NCBI RefSeq assembly: GCF_901764995.1
Contig: NZ_CABFKI010000013.1
Span: forward strand, 2,967-66,966
Length of the DNA: 64,000 bases
Origin: Actinobacillus porcinus
GTDB taxonomy: Bacteria > Pseudomonadota > Gammaproteobacteria > Enterobacterales > Pasteurellaceae
Direction: 5' to 3'
Part shown: piece by piece, positions 37,912 to 47,260 of the stretch
Layout of the letters: every line of letters begins with the position of its first letter
Numbering within the stretch: position 1 is the stretch's first letter
Made by a program: the position numbers and the translations under genes
The notes under the pieces: model-generated
The model's database searches: none
Seen by the model: only the letters and a program-made list of their open reading frames with translations
Told to the model about the DNA's origin: nothing

Positions 37912-39600
37912 CTATAACAATATCCGTACTTCTGTACCGCCTGTTGGGCGATTTTTTATGGTTAATTGGGCATTTAATTGGCGACTACGTTCTTCCATAA
38001 TACGTAAGCCGTAATGTCCTTCCGGTTCATCTAAACTCGGGATACCCACGCCGTTATCGCTGATCACAATTTCACGCTCACCCTCGTCATTAGTTCGCGC
38101 CACAATTTCAATCAAACTGCCTTGTGAGTGTTTAATGGCATTGAGCGTGGCTTCGCGTACAATTTGCAGCACGTGCACCAATTGCTGGGCGTTAAAAATC
38201 TGTGACGGCAAGGTGCAATCTACGCAAAGCGGAATATCCGTTTGCGTGCGCAAGCTTTCAATCACCTGTTCCAAGGCTAATTTCAAATTAGCTTCTTGCA
38301 CCGTTAAACGGAAGGTGGCTAATAATTCACGTAATTGGGTGTAGCCATCACTGAGCGCCTGTTCAAAATCGTTGATAATCGCCAAGCTTTTAGATTTCGT
38401 CTCTTCATCGTCCTTGTGCAGATGATGTTTGAGTAAGGTTAGCTGAATTTGCAAATAAGACAAGACTTGCGCCAGCGAGTCGTGTAGTTCTCGTGCAATA
38501 ATTGAACGTTCTTCCATCAATAGCAATTGTTGTTGCTGACGTTGGCTTTGATCAAAGTAAAGTGAACGGCTTAATAACTGGGCTATGCTATCCATTGTCC
38601 GCGGATCAGGGCAAGGCAAGCCTGCCTGCCAGCTTAATACCCCCAAGGGATTTTTTTCATCGCCAAGGGCAATCTCTTGCCAGGTACGATTTTTAGATGG
38701 ATTGCCTAATTCAATATTCCAATCTTCACTGCCTAATAAGGTTAATTTAAAGGCGATAAGATGTTCGATTGCCATCACATTTTGCATCACCAACAATAAC
38801 CGATTGCGATCGATATCCGAAGCCGTTAGGGTTTGCGAACAATGGTAAAGCATCGCTAAAGTGCGGTTAATTTGGGTGAGTTTTTGCGTTTTTTCATTAA
38901 TCCGCTCTTCGAGATGGGCATATAATTTGTACAAATCGCCGGACATTTGGGTAAAGGCTTTCGCCAAACTGCCTAATTCGTCATTACGCTGGGTATCTAG
39001 TGGGATATGCTTAAATTGACGCATTTGAACTTGTACGCTCGCCCGTGTGAGAAGTTGTAACGGGCTCACCACTTTTCTGCGCGTGTACCAAATGACATAG
39101 CCCACCATCCCAATAATTAATAGCATCGCAGATAAAATCACCGCGGTGGTAATCGCCACTTTATATTCCGCGACTTCTTGTAATGAATGGACAAATTTAT
39201 CCACTTGCCCAACATATTGCGGCAGATTTTCTCGATAGGTTTTTTCATCCGCACGCAATGCCAGTTGTTCCATTTCGCGCCAAGCACTAATTAAATCATG
39301 ATAGGCATGTTTAACGGTTTTGGGGGCAAGAAATTGCTCATCAATTTTCATCAAGGCAGGGGAATGTAAGCTACGGCGGTATTCCCGTAAATACAGATCA
39401 ATTTGATTCGGCTCTTGCTTTAAACCGTACCAAATGCGGTAGGTTTGGAAGCGCAAGGAACCGGAAATATTGATTTGTTCCGCATCAGAGCGGCTGCTCG
39501 CAATGATCCCAAGGGCAAAGGTGGTAATAATGCCCGCAAAAATGATAATGGCAACCAAATAATGGGCAATTTTGGTGGAAACAGATTGTTTGGCGTTCAC
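37912..39600 (-). CDS. narQ: Nitrate/nitrite sensor histidine kinase NarQ
   Basis: A 562-residue membrane kinase. The first membrane helix (about 12-33) is followed by the periplasmic P-box-like region SDAEQINISGSLRFQTYRI, which binds nitrate; a second helix lies about 147-170, then a HAMP segment. The cytoplasmic part has the HisKA_3 motif RSIIARELHDSLAQVLSYLQ with the phospho-accepting His, and an ATPase domain ending in ISDNGVGIPS and YGLRIMEER. It signals to NarP or NarL; no such response regulator is in this window. The stop is 4 bp from the acetyltransferase start. Confidence 0.95.
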   Translation of the reverse strand: MNAKQSVSTKIAHYLVAIIIFAGIITTFALGIIASSRSDAEQINISGSLRFQTYRIWYGLKQEPNQIDLYLREYRRSLHSPALMKIDEQFLAPKTVKHAYHDLISAWREMEQLALRADEKTYRENLPQYVGQVDKFVHSLQEVAEYKVAITTAVILSAMLLIIGMVGYVIWYTRRKVVSPLQLLTRASVQVQMRQFKHIPLDTQRNDELGSLAKAFTQMSGDLYKLYAHLEERINEKTQKLTQINRTLAMLYHCSQTLTASDIDRNRLLLVMQNVMAIEHLIAFKLTLLGSEDWNIELGNPSKNRTWQEIALGDEKNPLGVLSWQAGLPCPDPRTMDSIAQLLSRSLYFDQSQRQQQQLLLMEERSIIARELHDSLAQVLSYLQIQLTLLKHHLHKDDEETKSKSLAIINDFEQALSDGYTQLRELLATFRLTVQEANLKLALEQVIESLRTQTDIPLCVDCTLPSQIFNAQQLVHVLQIVREATLNAIKHSQGSLIEIVARTNDEGEREIVISDNGVGIPSLDEPEGHYGLRIMEERSRQLNAQLTIKNRPTGGTEVRILL

Positions 39601-39647
39601 GTCAGTTCCTTAAAAGTGCGGTGGAAAATACGGAAGATCAGAAAATA

Positions 39648-40259
39648 CTAATCCCGATTATTCGGCGCATGTGCCGCTCCTTTGGCTAACATACGTAATT
39701 GCATAATCAGGCGTTCTTTAAGCTGTTCGCGTTCGCGTAAGCTCATATCCAACGCATTCGCACCGGCGGTAAACACCAAAGTCACCATGCCTTCCGCTTG
39801 AACATAGGCGATATATTGGCTGTAATGATGGGTATAGGCAAGATATTCCGCCAGTTCGTCCACAAAGTGTTTAATTTCTCGCGCCGATGCCGTGCGGAAT
39901 GCGCTGGATGTCCCTGAGCTTTCGCGCAACAATAAACGGAAAACGTTTGGGCTATTGTTGATAAACTCAAAAAAAGTCTCGACTGAAATCACAATCACGC
40001 TGCCGCCATTTTCAATACGTTTACGGGCTTGGCGCATGAGTTGGCGCAAGGTTAACCCGGCTTCATCCACCATCACCAACCCCAGTTCATCCATATCTTT
40101 AAAATGACGATAGAAAGAAGTAGGGGCAATACCGGCTTCTCGCGCCACTTCACGCAGGCTAAGATTGGAAAAACTCTTTTCAGCGGTCAGCTGGTTAAAT
40201 GCCGCATCCACTAAGGCGCGGCGCGTTTTTTCTTTTTGAATAGCACGCACCCCGGCCAT
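39648..40259 (-). CDS. fabR: TetR-family regulator of unsaturated fatty acid synthesis
   Basis: A 203-residue repressor with an N-terminal helix-turn-helix ([20 protein letters not shown], about residues 37-56) and a helical ligand domain. The long match to the FabR pattern, including [20 protein letters not shown], supports the name. In E. coli, FabR represses fabA and fabB with acyl-ACP or acyl-CoA as ligand. It begins one base after the oxyR stop, the same adjacency as in E. coli, so the two are probably co-transcribed. Confidence 0.93.
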   Translation of the reverse strand: MAGVRAIQKEKTRRALVDAAFNQLTAEKSFSNLSLREVAREAGIAPTSFYRHFKDMDELGLVMVDEAGLTLRQLMRQARKRIENGGSVIVISVETFFEFINNSPNVFRLLLRESSGTSSAFRTASAREIKHFVDELAEYLAYTHHYSQYIAYVQAEGMVTLVFTAGANALDMSLREREQLKERLIMQLRMLAKGAAHAPNNRD

Positions 40260-40260
40260 A

Positions 40261-41163
40261 TTATCGTCTCCCTAAAATCGGTTTGACCGCATCTTTGACC
40301 GCACTTGCAATGCGTTCATAACGCGCGCGCAATGGCGAACCCGGGCGATAGATTAGGGCAATGGTGCGTTTCGGTTCAGGGGAGGTGCAAGGAATATATT
40401 TCACCCCTTTACGCGCGCCTTCATTGACCACCGCCAGTTCAGGCATTAATGTTACGCCCATATTTGCCGCGATCATATTGCGCAACATTTCAAGGCTGGT
40501 AGCTTTAAAGTGCGGGTTTTCGCTTGCCCCGGCGGTGAAACAATAACCTAAGGCTTGATCACGCAAACAATGCCCATCGTCTAACATCAGCACTTCGCGC
40601 CCTTTTAAATCCGCCACAGGCACGGATTTCGCGTTGGCAAGTTCATGCTTTTCCGATACTGCCAACATCATTTTTTCGTTAAATAACGGCACTTCAATAA
40701 AATGTTCTGTGGCAGGTACGCTGGCTAAAATGGCGCAATCCAATTGACCTGTTTCTAATTTATTCAGTAATTGGGTCGTTTGGGCTTCGTATAAAAATAA
40801 TTCCAGTTCAGGGAATTCCGCTTTTAACGCCGGCATAATATAAGGCAACAGATACGGCCCTACGGTAGGAATGACGCCAATATGAAGCGGACCTGTCATA
40901 TCCTTCCCTTGATTACTCGCCATTTCTTTGAGAATTTTGACTTCATACAAAACTTGTTTCGCTTGTTCGACTAACAACAAACCGGATTGAGTAAACAACA
41001 CTTTTCGGCTGGTTCGTTCCAACAACACAATACCAAGCTCATCTTCAAGTTTGCGGATTTGACCGCTTAAAGTGGGTTGGCTCACATTACAAGCATCCGC
41101 GGCGCGGCGGAAATGTTTATGTTCGGCGAGAGCCACAAGATATTCAAGATCGCGAATGTTCAT
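40261..41163 (-). CDS. oxyR: LysR-type hydrogen peroxide sensor OxyR
   Basis: A 300-residue regulator with an N-terminal winged helix ([20 protein letters not shown]) and a C-terminal sensor domain. The redox cysteines fall exactly at Cys199 (DDGHCLRDQ) and Cys208 (LGYCFTAG), as in E. coli, so oxidation should form the activating disulfide. It is divergent from the peroxiredoxin-glutaredoxin gene, with a full OxyR site between them, and is followed one base later by fabR. Confidence 0.97.
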   Translation of the reverse strand: MNIRDLEYLVALAEHKHFRRAADACNVSQPTLSGQIRKLEDELGIVLLERTSRKVLFTQSGLLLVEQAKQVLYEVKILKEMASNQGKDMTGPLHIGVIPTVGPYLLPYIMPALKAEFPELELFLYEAQTTQLLNKLETGQLDCAILASVPATEHFIEVPLFNEKMMLAVSEKHELANAKSVPVADLKGREVLMLDDGHCLRDQALGYCFTAGASENPHFKATSLEMLRNMIAANMGVTLMPELAVVNEGARKGVKYIPCTSPEPKRTIALIYRPGSPLRARYERIASAVKDAVKPILGRR

Positions 41164-41184
41164 CAGAAAACCTGCCTTTTTTGA

Positions 41185-41221
41185 ATAGAAAAAAACGATT
41201 AAATGAATAGCTATTAATTGT
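41185..41221. promoter_or_regulatory. OxyR binding site
   Basis: ATAG, N7, CGAT, N7, ATAG, N7, TTGT keep the exact 11-base repeat of the OxyR consensus ATAG-N7-CTAT-N7-ATAG-N7-CTAT, with two perfect and two imperfect quarter sites. It is 22 bp from the oxyR start, and its far edge abuts the promoter of the peroxiredoxin gene, fitting autorepression plus activation. Confidence 0.8.
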
Positions 41222-41222
41222 T

Positions 41223-41251
41223 TGTAACGATAACATAAACAAAACTATAAT
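41223..41251 (+). promoter_or_regulatory. Promoter of the peroxiredoxin-glutaredoxin gene
   Basis: A perfect -10 box TATAAT (41246-41251) lies 17 bp after a weak -35 (TGTAAC). A poor -35 next to an OxyR site is typical of OxyR-activated promoters. The start codon is 56 bp downstream. Confidence 0.7.
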
Positions 41252-41306
41252 TCACCCCGTATTACACAATCATTTACTTTATCTCACATTATTAAGGAGA
41301 AATATT

Positions 41307-42032
41307 ATGTCTAATATGGAAGGAAAAAAAGTCCCACAAGTGACATTCCACACGCGTCAAGGCGATGCTTGGGTTGATGTGACATCAGCTGAATTATTCG
41401 ACAACAAAACCGTTGTCTTATTTTCATTACCGGGCGCATTTACCCCAACTTGCTCATCCACACACTTACCACGCTACAACGAATTAGCGTGCGAATTCAA
41501 AGCATTAGGTGTGGATGACATTATTTGTATGTCCGTTAACGATACCTTTGTCATGAATGCGTGGAAAGCGGATCAAGAATCAGAAAATATTACCGTTATT
41601 CCGGACGGTAACGGTGAATTTACCGAAGGCATGGGTATGCTTGTGGGCAAAGAAGATTTAGGTTTTGGTAAACGTTCATGGCGTTATTCCATGTTGGTGA
41701 AAAACGGTGTGGTCGAAAAAATGTTTATCGAACCAAACGAACCGGGCGACCCGTTCAAAGTGTCTGATGCGGATACCATGATTAAATATTTAAAACCGGA
41801 TTGGCAACCAAAACCATCGGTGTCTATCATCACCAAACCGGGTTGTCCATACTGCGCGAAAGCGAAAGCCTTATTAAAAGCAAAAGGCTATGCTTTTGAA
41901 GAAATCGTATTAGGTCGTGATGCATCAACCATTTCTGTTCGTGCTATCACAGGCAAAACATCGGTACCGCAAGTATTTATCGGCGGTCAATATATCGGTG
42001 GCAGCGAAGATTTGGAAAAATACTTTGCGTAA
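41307..42032 (+). CDS. Hybrid peroxiredoxin-glutaredoxin (glutathione peroxidase activity)
   Basis: A 241-residue fusion. Residues about 1-160 are a Prx5-type peroxiredoxin with peroxidatic Cys49 in [11 protein letters not shown], and about 168-241 are a glutaredoxin with Cys180-x-x-Cys183 in [12 protein letters not shown] and the [10 protein letters not shown] cis-proline loop. The fused enzyme reduces peroxides using glutathione and is characteristic of Haemophilus and relatives. AAGGAGAAATATT precedes the ATG. It is divergent from oxyR with the OxyR site and promoter between them. Confidence 0.96.
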   Translation: MSNMEGKKVPQVTFHTRQGDAWVDVTSAELFDNKTVVLFSLPGAFTPTCSSTHLPRYNELACEFKALGVDDIICMSVNDTFVMNAWKADQESENITVIPDGNGEFTEGMGMLVGKEDLGFGKRSWRYSMLVKNGVVEKMFIEPNEPGDPFKVSDADTMIKYLKPDWQPKPSVSIITKPGCPYCAKAKALLKAKGYAFEEIVLGRDASTISVRAITGKTSVPQVFIGGQYIGGSEDLEKYFA

Positions 42033-42060
42033 CCATTAAATAAAATATCGTAAAAAAATA

Positions 42061-42090
42061 ACCGCACTTGATTTTGAATAGTGCGGTTTA
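42061..42090. terminator. Bidirectional terminator between convergent genes
   Basis: ACCGCACT, an 11-base loop and AGTGCGGT pair perfectly. The plus strand continues TTATTCTTTT and the minus strand continues TATTTTTTTA, so the hairpin can end both the peroxiredoxin and yjgR transcripts. The arms are uptake signals. Confidence 0.8.
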
Positions 42091-42109
42091 TTCTTTTGTG
42101 TTTTATCCT

Positions 42110-43612
42110 TTACTTTTTCAACGCCCCTAACAGCCCACGCATAATTTGTTTTGTAATTTGGCTACGCATACTGCGACCTACGGATTTCACTACACCACTA
42201 ACGATCTCTTCTGTGACCGTTAATTTCTCACCACGTTTTTTGGTGCCAAACAACATACGGCTTAAACTACCTACAATGCCATTTTCTTCTTCATCTTGAG
42301 CTTGTTGTGCCTGTTGTTGAGCTACAGCTTCAAGATTGGCTTGTTCTTGTAACACTTCAAATGCCGACTGATTATCCACATATTCGTTGTAATAGGGGAA
42401 CAAATCATCTTCTTTAACCCAAGCTTGGCGTTGCTCCGCCGTTAATGGGGTAAGTTGGCTTTTCGGTGGGAAAATGGTCGCCATTTCTACCGGCGTTGGC
42501 ATGCCTTTTGCATCTAAGAAAGACACTAACACCTCACCGACCCCAAGAGTAGTAATCGCTTCAACCACATTCACACCTTTATTCGCACGGAAGGTTTCTG
42601 CCGCGGTTTTGACGGCTTTCTGATCGCGCGGTGTAAATGCCCGTAAGGCGTGTTGCACTCGGTTACCCAATTGCCCTAACACCGTTTCAGGCAAATCCAA
42701 TGGATTTTGCGTCACAAAATAAATCCCAACCCCTTTTGAACGAATTAAGCGCACAACTTGTTCCACTTTATCCACTAATACCGCCGGCGCGCCATCAAAT
42801 AATAAATGCGCTTCATCGAAGAACATCACAAATTTAGGTTTTTCAGGGTCGCCTACTTCGGGTAACTGCTCAAATAATTCCGCCATTAACCACAATAAAA
42901 AGGCACCGTACATCTTCGGTGAATTGATCAATTTCTCTGAATTCAAGATATTGATCACGCCACGACCATCGCGCGTTTGCATCCAATCTTCTAAGTTTAA
43001 GGCAGGCTCGCCAAATAATTTATCTGCGCCTTGATTTTCAAGGGCTAGCAAGGCTCGTTGAATGGCACCAACGCTGGCAGCAGAAATATTGCCGTATTGC
43101 AGTTGGAATGTTTTGGCGTTGTCTGCTAAGAATTTCAACATCGCGCGCAAATCTTTCAGATCAATCAGCAACAAACCTTTATCATCGGCTACGCGGAACA
43201 AAATATTCAACAAGCCTTCTTGGGTGTCATTTAAATTTAATAAACGAGATAATAACATCGGCCCCATCTCTGAAATGGTGGTACGCAATGGAATCCCTGT
43301 TTCGCCAAATACATCCCAAAATGACACAGGGTATCCACTCAAATAGGCTTCGCCACCTAAACCAAATTGTTCTACGCGTTCAGCGATTTTACCTTGTAGT
43401 GCCCCTTTTTGGCTTAATCCTGATAAATCGCCTTTAACGTCCACTAAAAAAACCGGTACGCCGTCATCACTAAAGGCTTCGGCTAATTTTCGCAACGTCA
43501 CGGTTTTCCCTGTGCCTGTTGCACCGGCGATTAAACCATGGCGGTTAGCCATTTTTTTGTTAATCCCAAATACGTCCCCATTTGTATTGCGTGCAATTTC
43601 ATAAATACTCAT
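42110..43612 (-). CDS. yjgR: HerA/VirB4-like ATPase of the YjgR (DUF853) family
   Basis: A 500-residue P-loop ATPase. Walker A is GATGTGKTVTLRKLAEAF near residue 31, Walker B is FVMFFDEAHLLFDG near residue 263, and FVTQNPLDLPETVLGQLG is an arginine-finger-like region. The C-terminus is Gln/Ala-rich and then basic (KQIMRGLLGALKK). The family resembles HerA DNA translocases, but its role in E. coli is not established. It is convergent with the peroxiredoxin gene and divergent from ychJ. Confidence 0.9.
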   Translation of the reverse strand: MSIYEIARNTNGDVFGINKKMANRHGLIAGATGTGKTVTLRKLAEAFSDDGVPVFLVDVKGDLSGLSQKGALQGKIAERVEQFGLGGEAYLSGYPVSFWDVFGETGIPLRTTISEMGPMLLSRLLNLNDTQEGLLNILFRVADDKGLLLIDLKDLRAMLKFLADNAKTFQLQYGNISAASVGAIQRALLALENQGADKLFGEPALNLEDWMQTRDGRGVINILNSEKLINSPKMYGAFLLWLMAELFEQLPEVGDPEKPKFVMFFDEAHLLFDGAPAVLVDKVEQVVRLIRSKGVGIYFVTQNPLDLPETVLGQLGNRVQHALRAFTPRDQKAVKTAAETFRANKGVNVVEAITTLGVGEVLVSFLDAKGMPTPVEMATIFPPKSQLTPLTAEQRQAWVKEDDLFPYYNEYVDNQSAFEVLQEQANLEAVAQQQAQQAQDEEENGIVGSLSRMLFGTKKRGEKLTVTEEIVSGVVKSVGRSMRSQITKQIMRGLLGALKK

Positions 43613-43738
43613 AAAATGTCCTTGTAAGTGCGGTCAAAAATAAAAAGGTTTTAATCACTAACACCGTCATGTCATGGTGATAGTGCATCGCTTTGAGTGT
43701 ATTCTATGCTATCCTAGACACAGAAAAAAGGAGAATTT

Positions 43739-44203
43739 ATGACCGCACTTTGCCCTTGCCAATCAGGACATCATTACGCTGATTGCTGTGAACCCTTTCA
43801 TCAAAACCATGCCATACCACAAACAGCGGAACAATTGATGCGTTCTCGTTATTGTGCTTATGTTATGAAAAATATTGATTATATCTTGGCAACCACTGCG
43901 CCAAGCCAACAGGCATTACTCGATAAAAAGGCATTGCTCGATTGGGCAGAAACCACAACATGGACAGGGTTAGAAATTGTCTCGCACGTTCCATCGGTGT
44001 CTAAAATCCACAGTACCGTAGAATTTAACGCCTTTTTTGCCACCGAAAATGGCGAACAGGTGCATCATGAAACATCACTTTTTGTAAAAATCAACGCACG
44101 TTGGTATTTTGTGGATCCCACCGTAGATTTACCCACGCAAAAACAACCTTGTTTATGTGGTTCAGGAAAAAAATTTAAACATTGTTGTGGGGGATTTTTG
44201 TAG
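43739..44203 (+). CDS. YchJ-family SEC-C metal-binding protein (UPF0225)
   Basis: A 154-residue protein with a cysteine-rich zinc-knuckle motif at each end: [17 protein letters not shown] at the N-terminus and [15 protein letters not shown] at the C-terminus, around an NTF2-like core. SEC-C motifs bind zinc; the cellular role of YchJ is not firmly known. AAAAAGGAGAATTT precedes the ATG. An uptake signal covers the start codon (ATGACCGCACTT). The restriction system begins 81 bp after its stop. Confidence 0.92.
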   Translation: MTALCPCQSGHHYADCCEPFHQNHAIPQTAEQLMRSRYCAYVMKNIDYILATTAPSQQALLDKKALLDWAETTTWTGLEIVSHVPSVSKIHSTVEFNAFFATENGEQVHHETSLFVKINARWYFVDPTVDLPTQKQPCLCGSGKKFKHCCGGFL

Positions 44204-44284
44204 TTTTTCCACCTGAAATTTCTCGTTTTTTACTTGCTTTTAGCATACAATAACACTCAAAACACTGAATAAATATAAAGCACT

Positions 44285-45454
44285 ATGACTGAGCACGAGT
44301 TCTTACAAACAGCAAGCCTTGATGCGTTATTAGCGGCATTTGCTAATGCCAAGCCTTTTAAAAATGGCGTTGTGATTGAATCATCTTATAGCAGTAGCAT
44401 TCATGCACCTTACGAACTAACTGAAAGTATTTATCAAAGAGAAAATGATAAATTAATACGTTATTTTGGTTTACCTTTTACTTTAGTTTGCAGTAGGAAG
44501 CAATGTAAACACCATTTTATTATCTCTATATCAGAATCTCTTGATTCATTTTTCCAACAAGTTTATCGACGTATTCAGCAAAAGCGTTTTGAAGAAAATA
44601 TTACAAATGATGAATTTGAGCGAAAAATATTATTAGCATTTTGGGGGATGCGAGGTAGCATTGATCTTAAAGGAAATTTTTATACTTTAGATTTATTAAG
44701 CAGTGTTGTCAGTGTTGAATACCTAAATATGCTGTTTAATTTAGTCACCAATTTAAGTGATATGCGTCAATTAAATTTCAATTTCCGTGAATTACAAGAA
44801 GAATATGTCACTGGGAAAAAATTACGTAATACACAATTTCGAATTAACTTGCGTTATTTTTATAATAAAGTGGGTGGTTATCTTGAAGATGTTAATAGTT
44901 ATAAGTCTGATACATTGAAAAATAATAAACCACTTATTCTTACTAAAAAGGTTGCTCAAAAAGATAAAGCATTTGTATATCGCATTATGTTTTATCAAGA
45001 AAAAGTGCTAGGTAAATTTAAAACTGAAAACGAAATTGAGCAATTACGTAAAGAGCTGGGTTTTATTTACAATACGCAGATTGATGAAAAAACACAACGA
45101 GATCAAAGTATTGTGCAATATGTAAGAGCTTATTTTGATGATGAATGTGCAGCTTGTAAGCAAATCTATCCGATTTCTGACCGCACTTTTAAATATCGAA
45201 ATTCCGAACGTTATTATCTTGAAGTACATCATTGTATTTCTTTTTCAGCAGACAGAAATTGTGACCAAATAGATAATTTAGTGAAACTTTGTCCGGCTTG
45301 TCATCGTGCTTTAACAAAGGGGCGAGCCGATGAAGAATATCAAAAATTATTGATTTCAAATATTTTTAAAAATGCACCAAAGGCAAAAGAGTTTTGCTTG
45401 AATTTTGTATCTGAAGAAGACTGTATAAACTTTGTTTATGACCGATTACGTTAA
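44285..45454 (+). CDS. Probable HNH restriction endonuclease
   Basis: A 389-residue protein with a C-terminal HNH nuclease: zinc pair Cys288-x-x-Cys291 (CAACKQIYP), His315-His316 in LEVHHCISF, the central Asn in IDNLVKLC, and Cys336-x-x-Cys339-His340 (CPACHRAL). The first 270 residues are not recognised and should hold the recognition domain. Its place directly before two DNA methyltransferases marks it as the restriction subunit of a Type II system. The AT-rich composition and LKNNK-like runs differ from the neighbours. An uptake signal lies within the coding sequence at about 45178-45188. No methyltransferase motif is fused to it. Confidence 0.85.
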   Translation: MTEHEFLQTASLDALLAAFANAKPFKNGVVIESSYSSSIHAPYELTESIYQRENDKLIRYFGLPFTLVCSRKQCKHHFIISISESLDSFFQQVYRRIQQKRFEENITNDEFERKILLAFWGMRGSIDLKGNFYTLDLLSSVVSVEYLNMLFNLVTNLSDMRQLNFNFRELQEEYVTGKKLRNTQFRINLRYFYNKVGGYLEDVNSYKSDTLKNNKPLILTKKVAQKDKAFVYRIMFYQEKVLGKFKTENEIEQLRKELGFIYNTQIDEKTQRDQSIVQYVRAYFDDECAACKQIYPISDRTFKYRNSERYYLEVHHCISFSADRNCDQIDNLVKLCPACHRALTKGRADEEYQKLLISNIFKNAPKAKEFCLNFVSEEDCINFVYDRLR

Positions 45455-46526
45455 CATGAAAGTATTGGATTTATTTTGCGGAGCGGGTGGATTATCTTAC
45501 GGCTTTGAACAAGCTGGTTTTGATATTGCTCTCGGCGTTGATATAAACGCTGCTGCCTTAGAAACCTTCAAAAGAAACCACAAAAACAGTCATACCTTAT
45601 GTGGTGATTTAACTAATGAACAGTTAAAAACACATATTATTGAATTTGCAAAAGAAAATAATATTAAGGGTATTTTAGGTGGACCACCTTGCCAAGGTTT
45701 TTCGATGAAAGGAAAAAAATTAGGGCTTGCGGATCCACGTAACTTTTTATTCTTAGAATATTTAAAATTAGTAGAAGCTATTCAACCTGATTTTATTGTG
45801 ATGGAGAATGTAAAGGCTTTAGTGAGTACCGCAAATGGTTATTTTTTAAATGAGATTAAATCTGCATTAAAGAAACTGGGATTGGATGTTTCTGTTCAAG
45901 TGTTAAATGCAAAATATTTTGGTGTACCTCAAAGTCGAGAACGTGTATTTATTGTGGGATTACGCAAGGGGATATTTAATTTTGATGCATTGCTTGGAAG
46001 AAGTGCGGTCAAAAACCCACGAGTTTTAACGGTAAAAGATGCAATTAGTGATCTTGCCTACTTAAATAGCGCAGAAGGAGCATTTAAGCAAGATTACTCA
46101 AATCAACCCAAATCAACGTATCAACAAGAATTGCGTGTTAAATCTATCCAATTATTTAATCACCAGGCGACCAATCATAACCAAGTTGCGCTAGATAAAT
46201 TGAAAATGATTCCTCCTGAAGGGGATAAAAGTAGCTTGCCAGTAGAATTACATGGTAAACAAAAATTTGGTACTACGTGGTCTCGTTTAAAATGGGCTGA
46301 GCCGTCACCGACTATTGATACGCGCTTTGATACGCCAAGTAATGGGTGTAATTCCCATCCTGAATTACATCGTGCTATTACACCAAGAGAAGCGGCTCGC
46401 TTACAAAGCTTCCCAGATCATTTTATTTTTTATGGTAAGAAAACGGAAATTTGCAAACAAATTGGTAATGCGGTTCCTCCGCGTTTAGCTGAAGCGATCG
46501 CCAATGAATTAAAAGAGTATTTGTAA
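45438..46526 (+). CDS. DNA cytosine-5 methyltransferase
   Basis: A protein of about 362 residues with all main m5C motifs: KVLDLFCGAGGLSYGFEQAG (I), GGPPCQGFSMKGKK (IV, catalytic Cys85), MENVKAL (VI), FGVPQSRERVFIVG (VIII) and KQIGNAVPPRLAEAIA (X). It protects host DNA from the adjacent nuclease. I start at ATG 45438, which overlaps the nuclease end by 17 bp; ATG 45456, one base after the nuclease stop, gives a start directly at motif I and is also possible. The region between motifs VIII and IX should be the target recognition domain. An uptake signal lies inside (about 46001-46010). Confidence 0.93.
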   Translation: MTDYVNMKVLDLFCGAGGLSYGFEQAGFDIALGVDINAAALETFKRNHKNSHTLCGDLTNEQLKTHIIEFAKENNIKGILGGPPCQGFSMKGKKLGLADPRNFLFLEYLKLVEAIQPDFIVMENVKALVSTANGYFLNEIKSALKKLGLDVSVQVLNAKYFGVPQSRERVFIVGLRKGIFNFDALLGRSAVKNPRVLTVKDAISDLAYLNSAEGAFKQDYSNQPKSTYQQELRVKSIQLFNHQATNHNQVALDKLKMIPPEGDKSSLPVELHGKQKFGTTWSRLKWAEPSPTIDTRFDTPSNGCNSHPELHRAITPREAARLQSFPDHFIFYGKKTEICKQIGNAVPPRLAEAIANELKEYL

Positions 46527-46528
46527 TA

Positions 46529-47251
46529 ATGACATTATTTTCTCAGTTTTATGAAACCGCCCAAATTTTCCATGCTGATTGTTTTGTAAAAATGCAAGAA
46601 ATGCAGAGCCAAGGGATAAAAGTAGATCACATTATTACTGATCCGCCTTATTCCATTTCGACAGAGAATCAATTTCATACGATGCGGAATCCGAGAAAAG
46701 GGATTGATTTTGGGCAATGGGATTGGCATTTTGATCCGGCTGAATGGCTAGATTTGGCATTTCCTTTATTGGATAAGGATGGGTCACTGATCATATTCTG
46801 TTCTTATAAATTTATTTCTCATATCTGTAATAAAATTGAACAGTTGAATGGGGTGGTAAAAGATGTTTTAGTGTGGCAAAAAGCGAATCCTATGCCTCGC
46901 AATATCCATCGCCGCTATGTTCAAGATATGGAATTCGCAATTTGGGCTGTGAAAAGTAAAAAAAGCAAATGGGTTTTTAACAAATCACATGATGTGGCTT
47001 ATCAACGAGCCTTCTTTCAAACACCGACTTTATTGGGCAAAGAGCGAACAGCACATCCCACTCAAAAGCCGATTGCATTAATGAAAGATATTATTGAAAT
47101 TCATACTGGGACAGGTGATGTTATTTTTGATCCGTTTATGGGAGTAGGTTCCACAGGTGTTGCCGCCCTAGCATTGGGACGGGAGTTTATTGGCTGTGAA
47201 CAAGACAAAGAATGGTTTAGGCTGGCTCAAAAACGTTTGCACTTATCATAG
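46529..47251 (+). CDS. Site-specific DNA amino-methyltransferase (adenine-N6 likely)
   Basis: A 240-residue class-beta enzyme: the catalytic DPPY is at residues 38-41 (HIITDPPYSIS) and the SAM motif DPFMGVGSTG comes later at about 201. This order and the DPPY (rather than SPP) residues favour N6-adenine methylation; N4-cytosine is not excluded. AHPTQKPIALM near residue 177 is typical. It begins 2 bp after the m5C gene. Two methyltransferases with different target bases suggest each protects one strand of an asymmetric site. Confidence 0.92.
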   Translation: MTLFSQFYETAQIFHADCFVKMQEMQSQGIKVDHIITDPPYSISTENQFHTMRNPRKGIDFGQWDWHFDPAEWLDLAFPLLDKDGSLIIFCSYKFISHICNKIEQLNGVVKDVLVWQKANPMPRNIHRRYVQDMEFAIWAVKSKKSKWVFNKSHDVAYQRAFFQTPTLLGKERTAHPTQKPIALMKDIIEIHTGTGDVIFDPFMGVGSTGVAALALGREFIGCEQDKEWFRLAQKRLHLS

Positions 47252-47260
47252 GGCTGGCTT

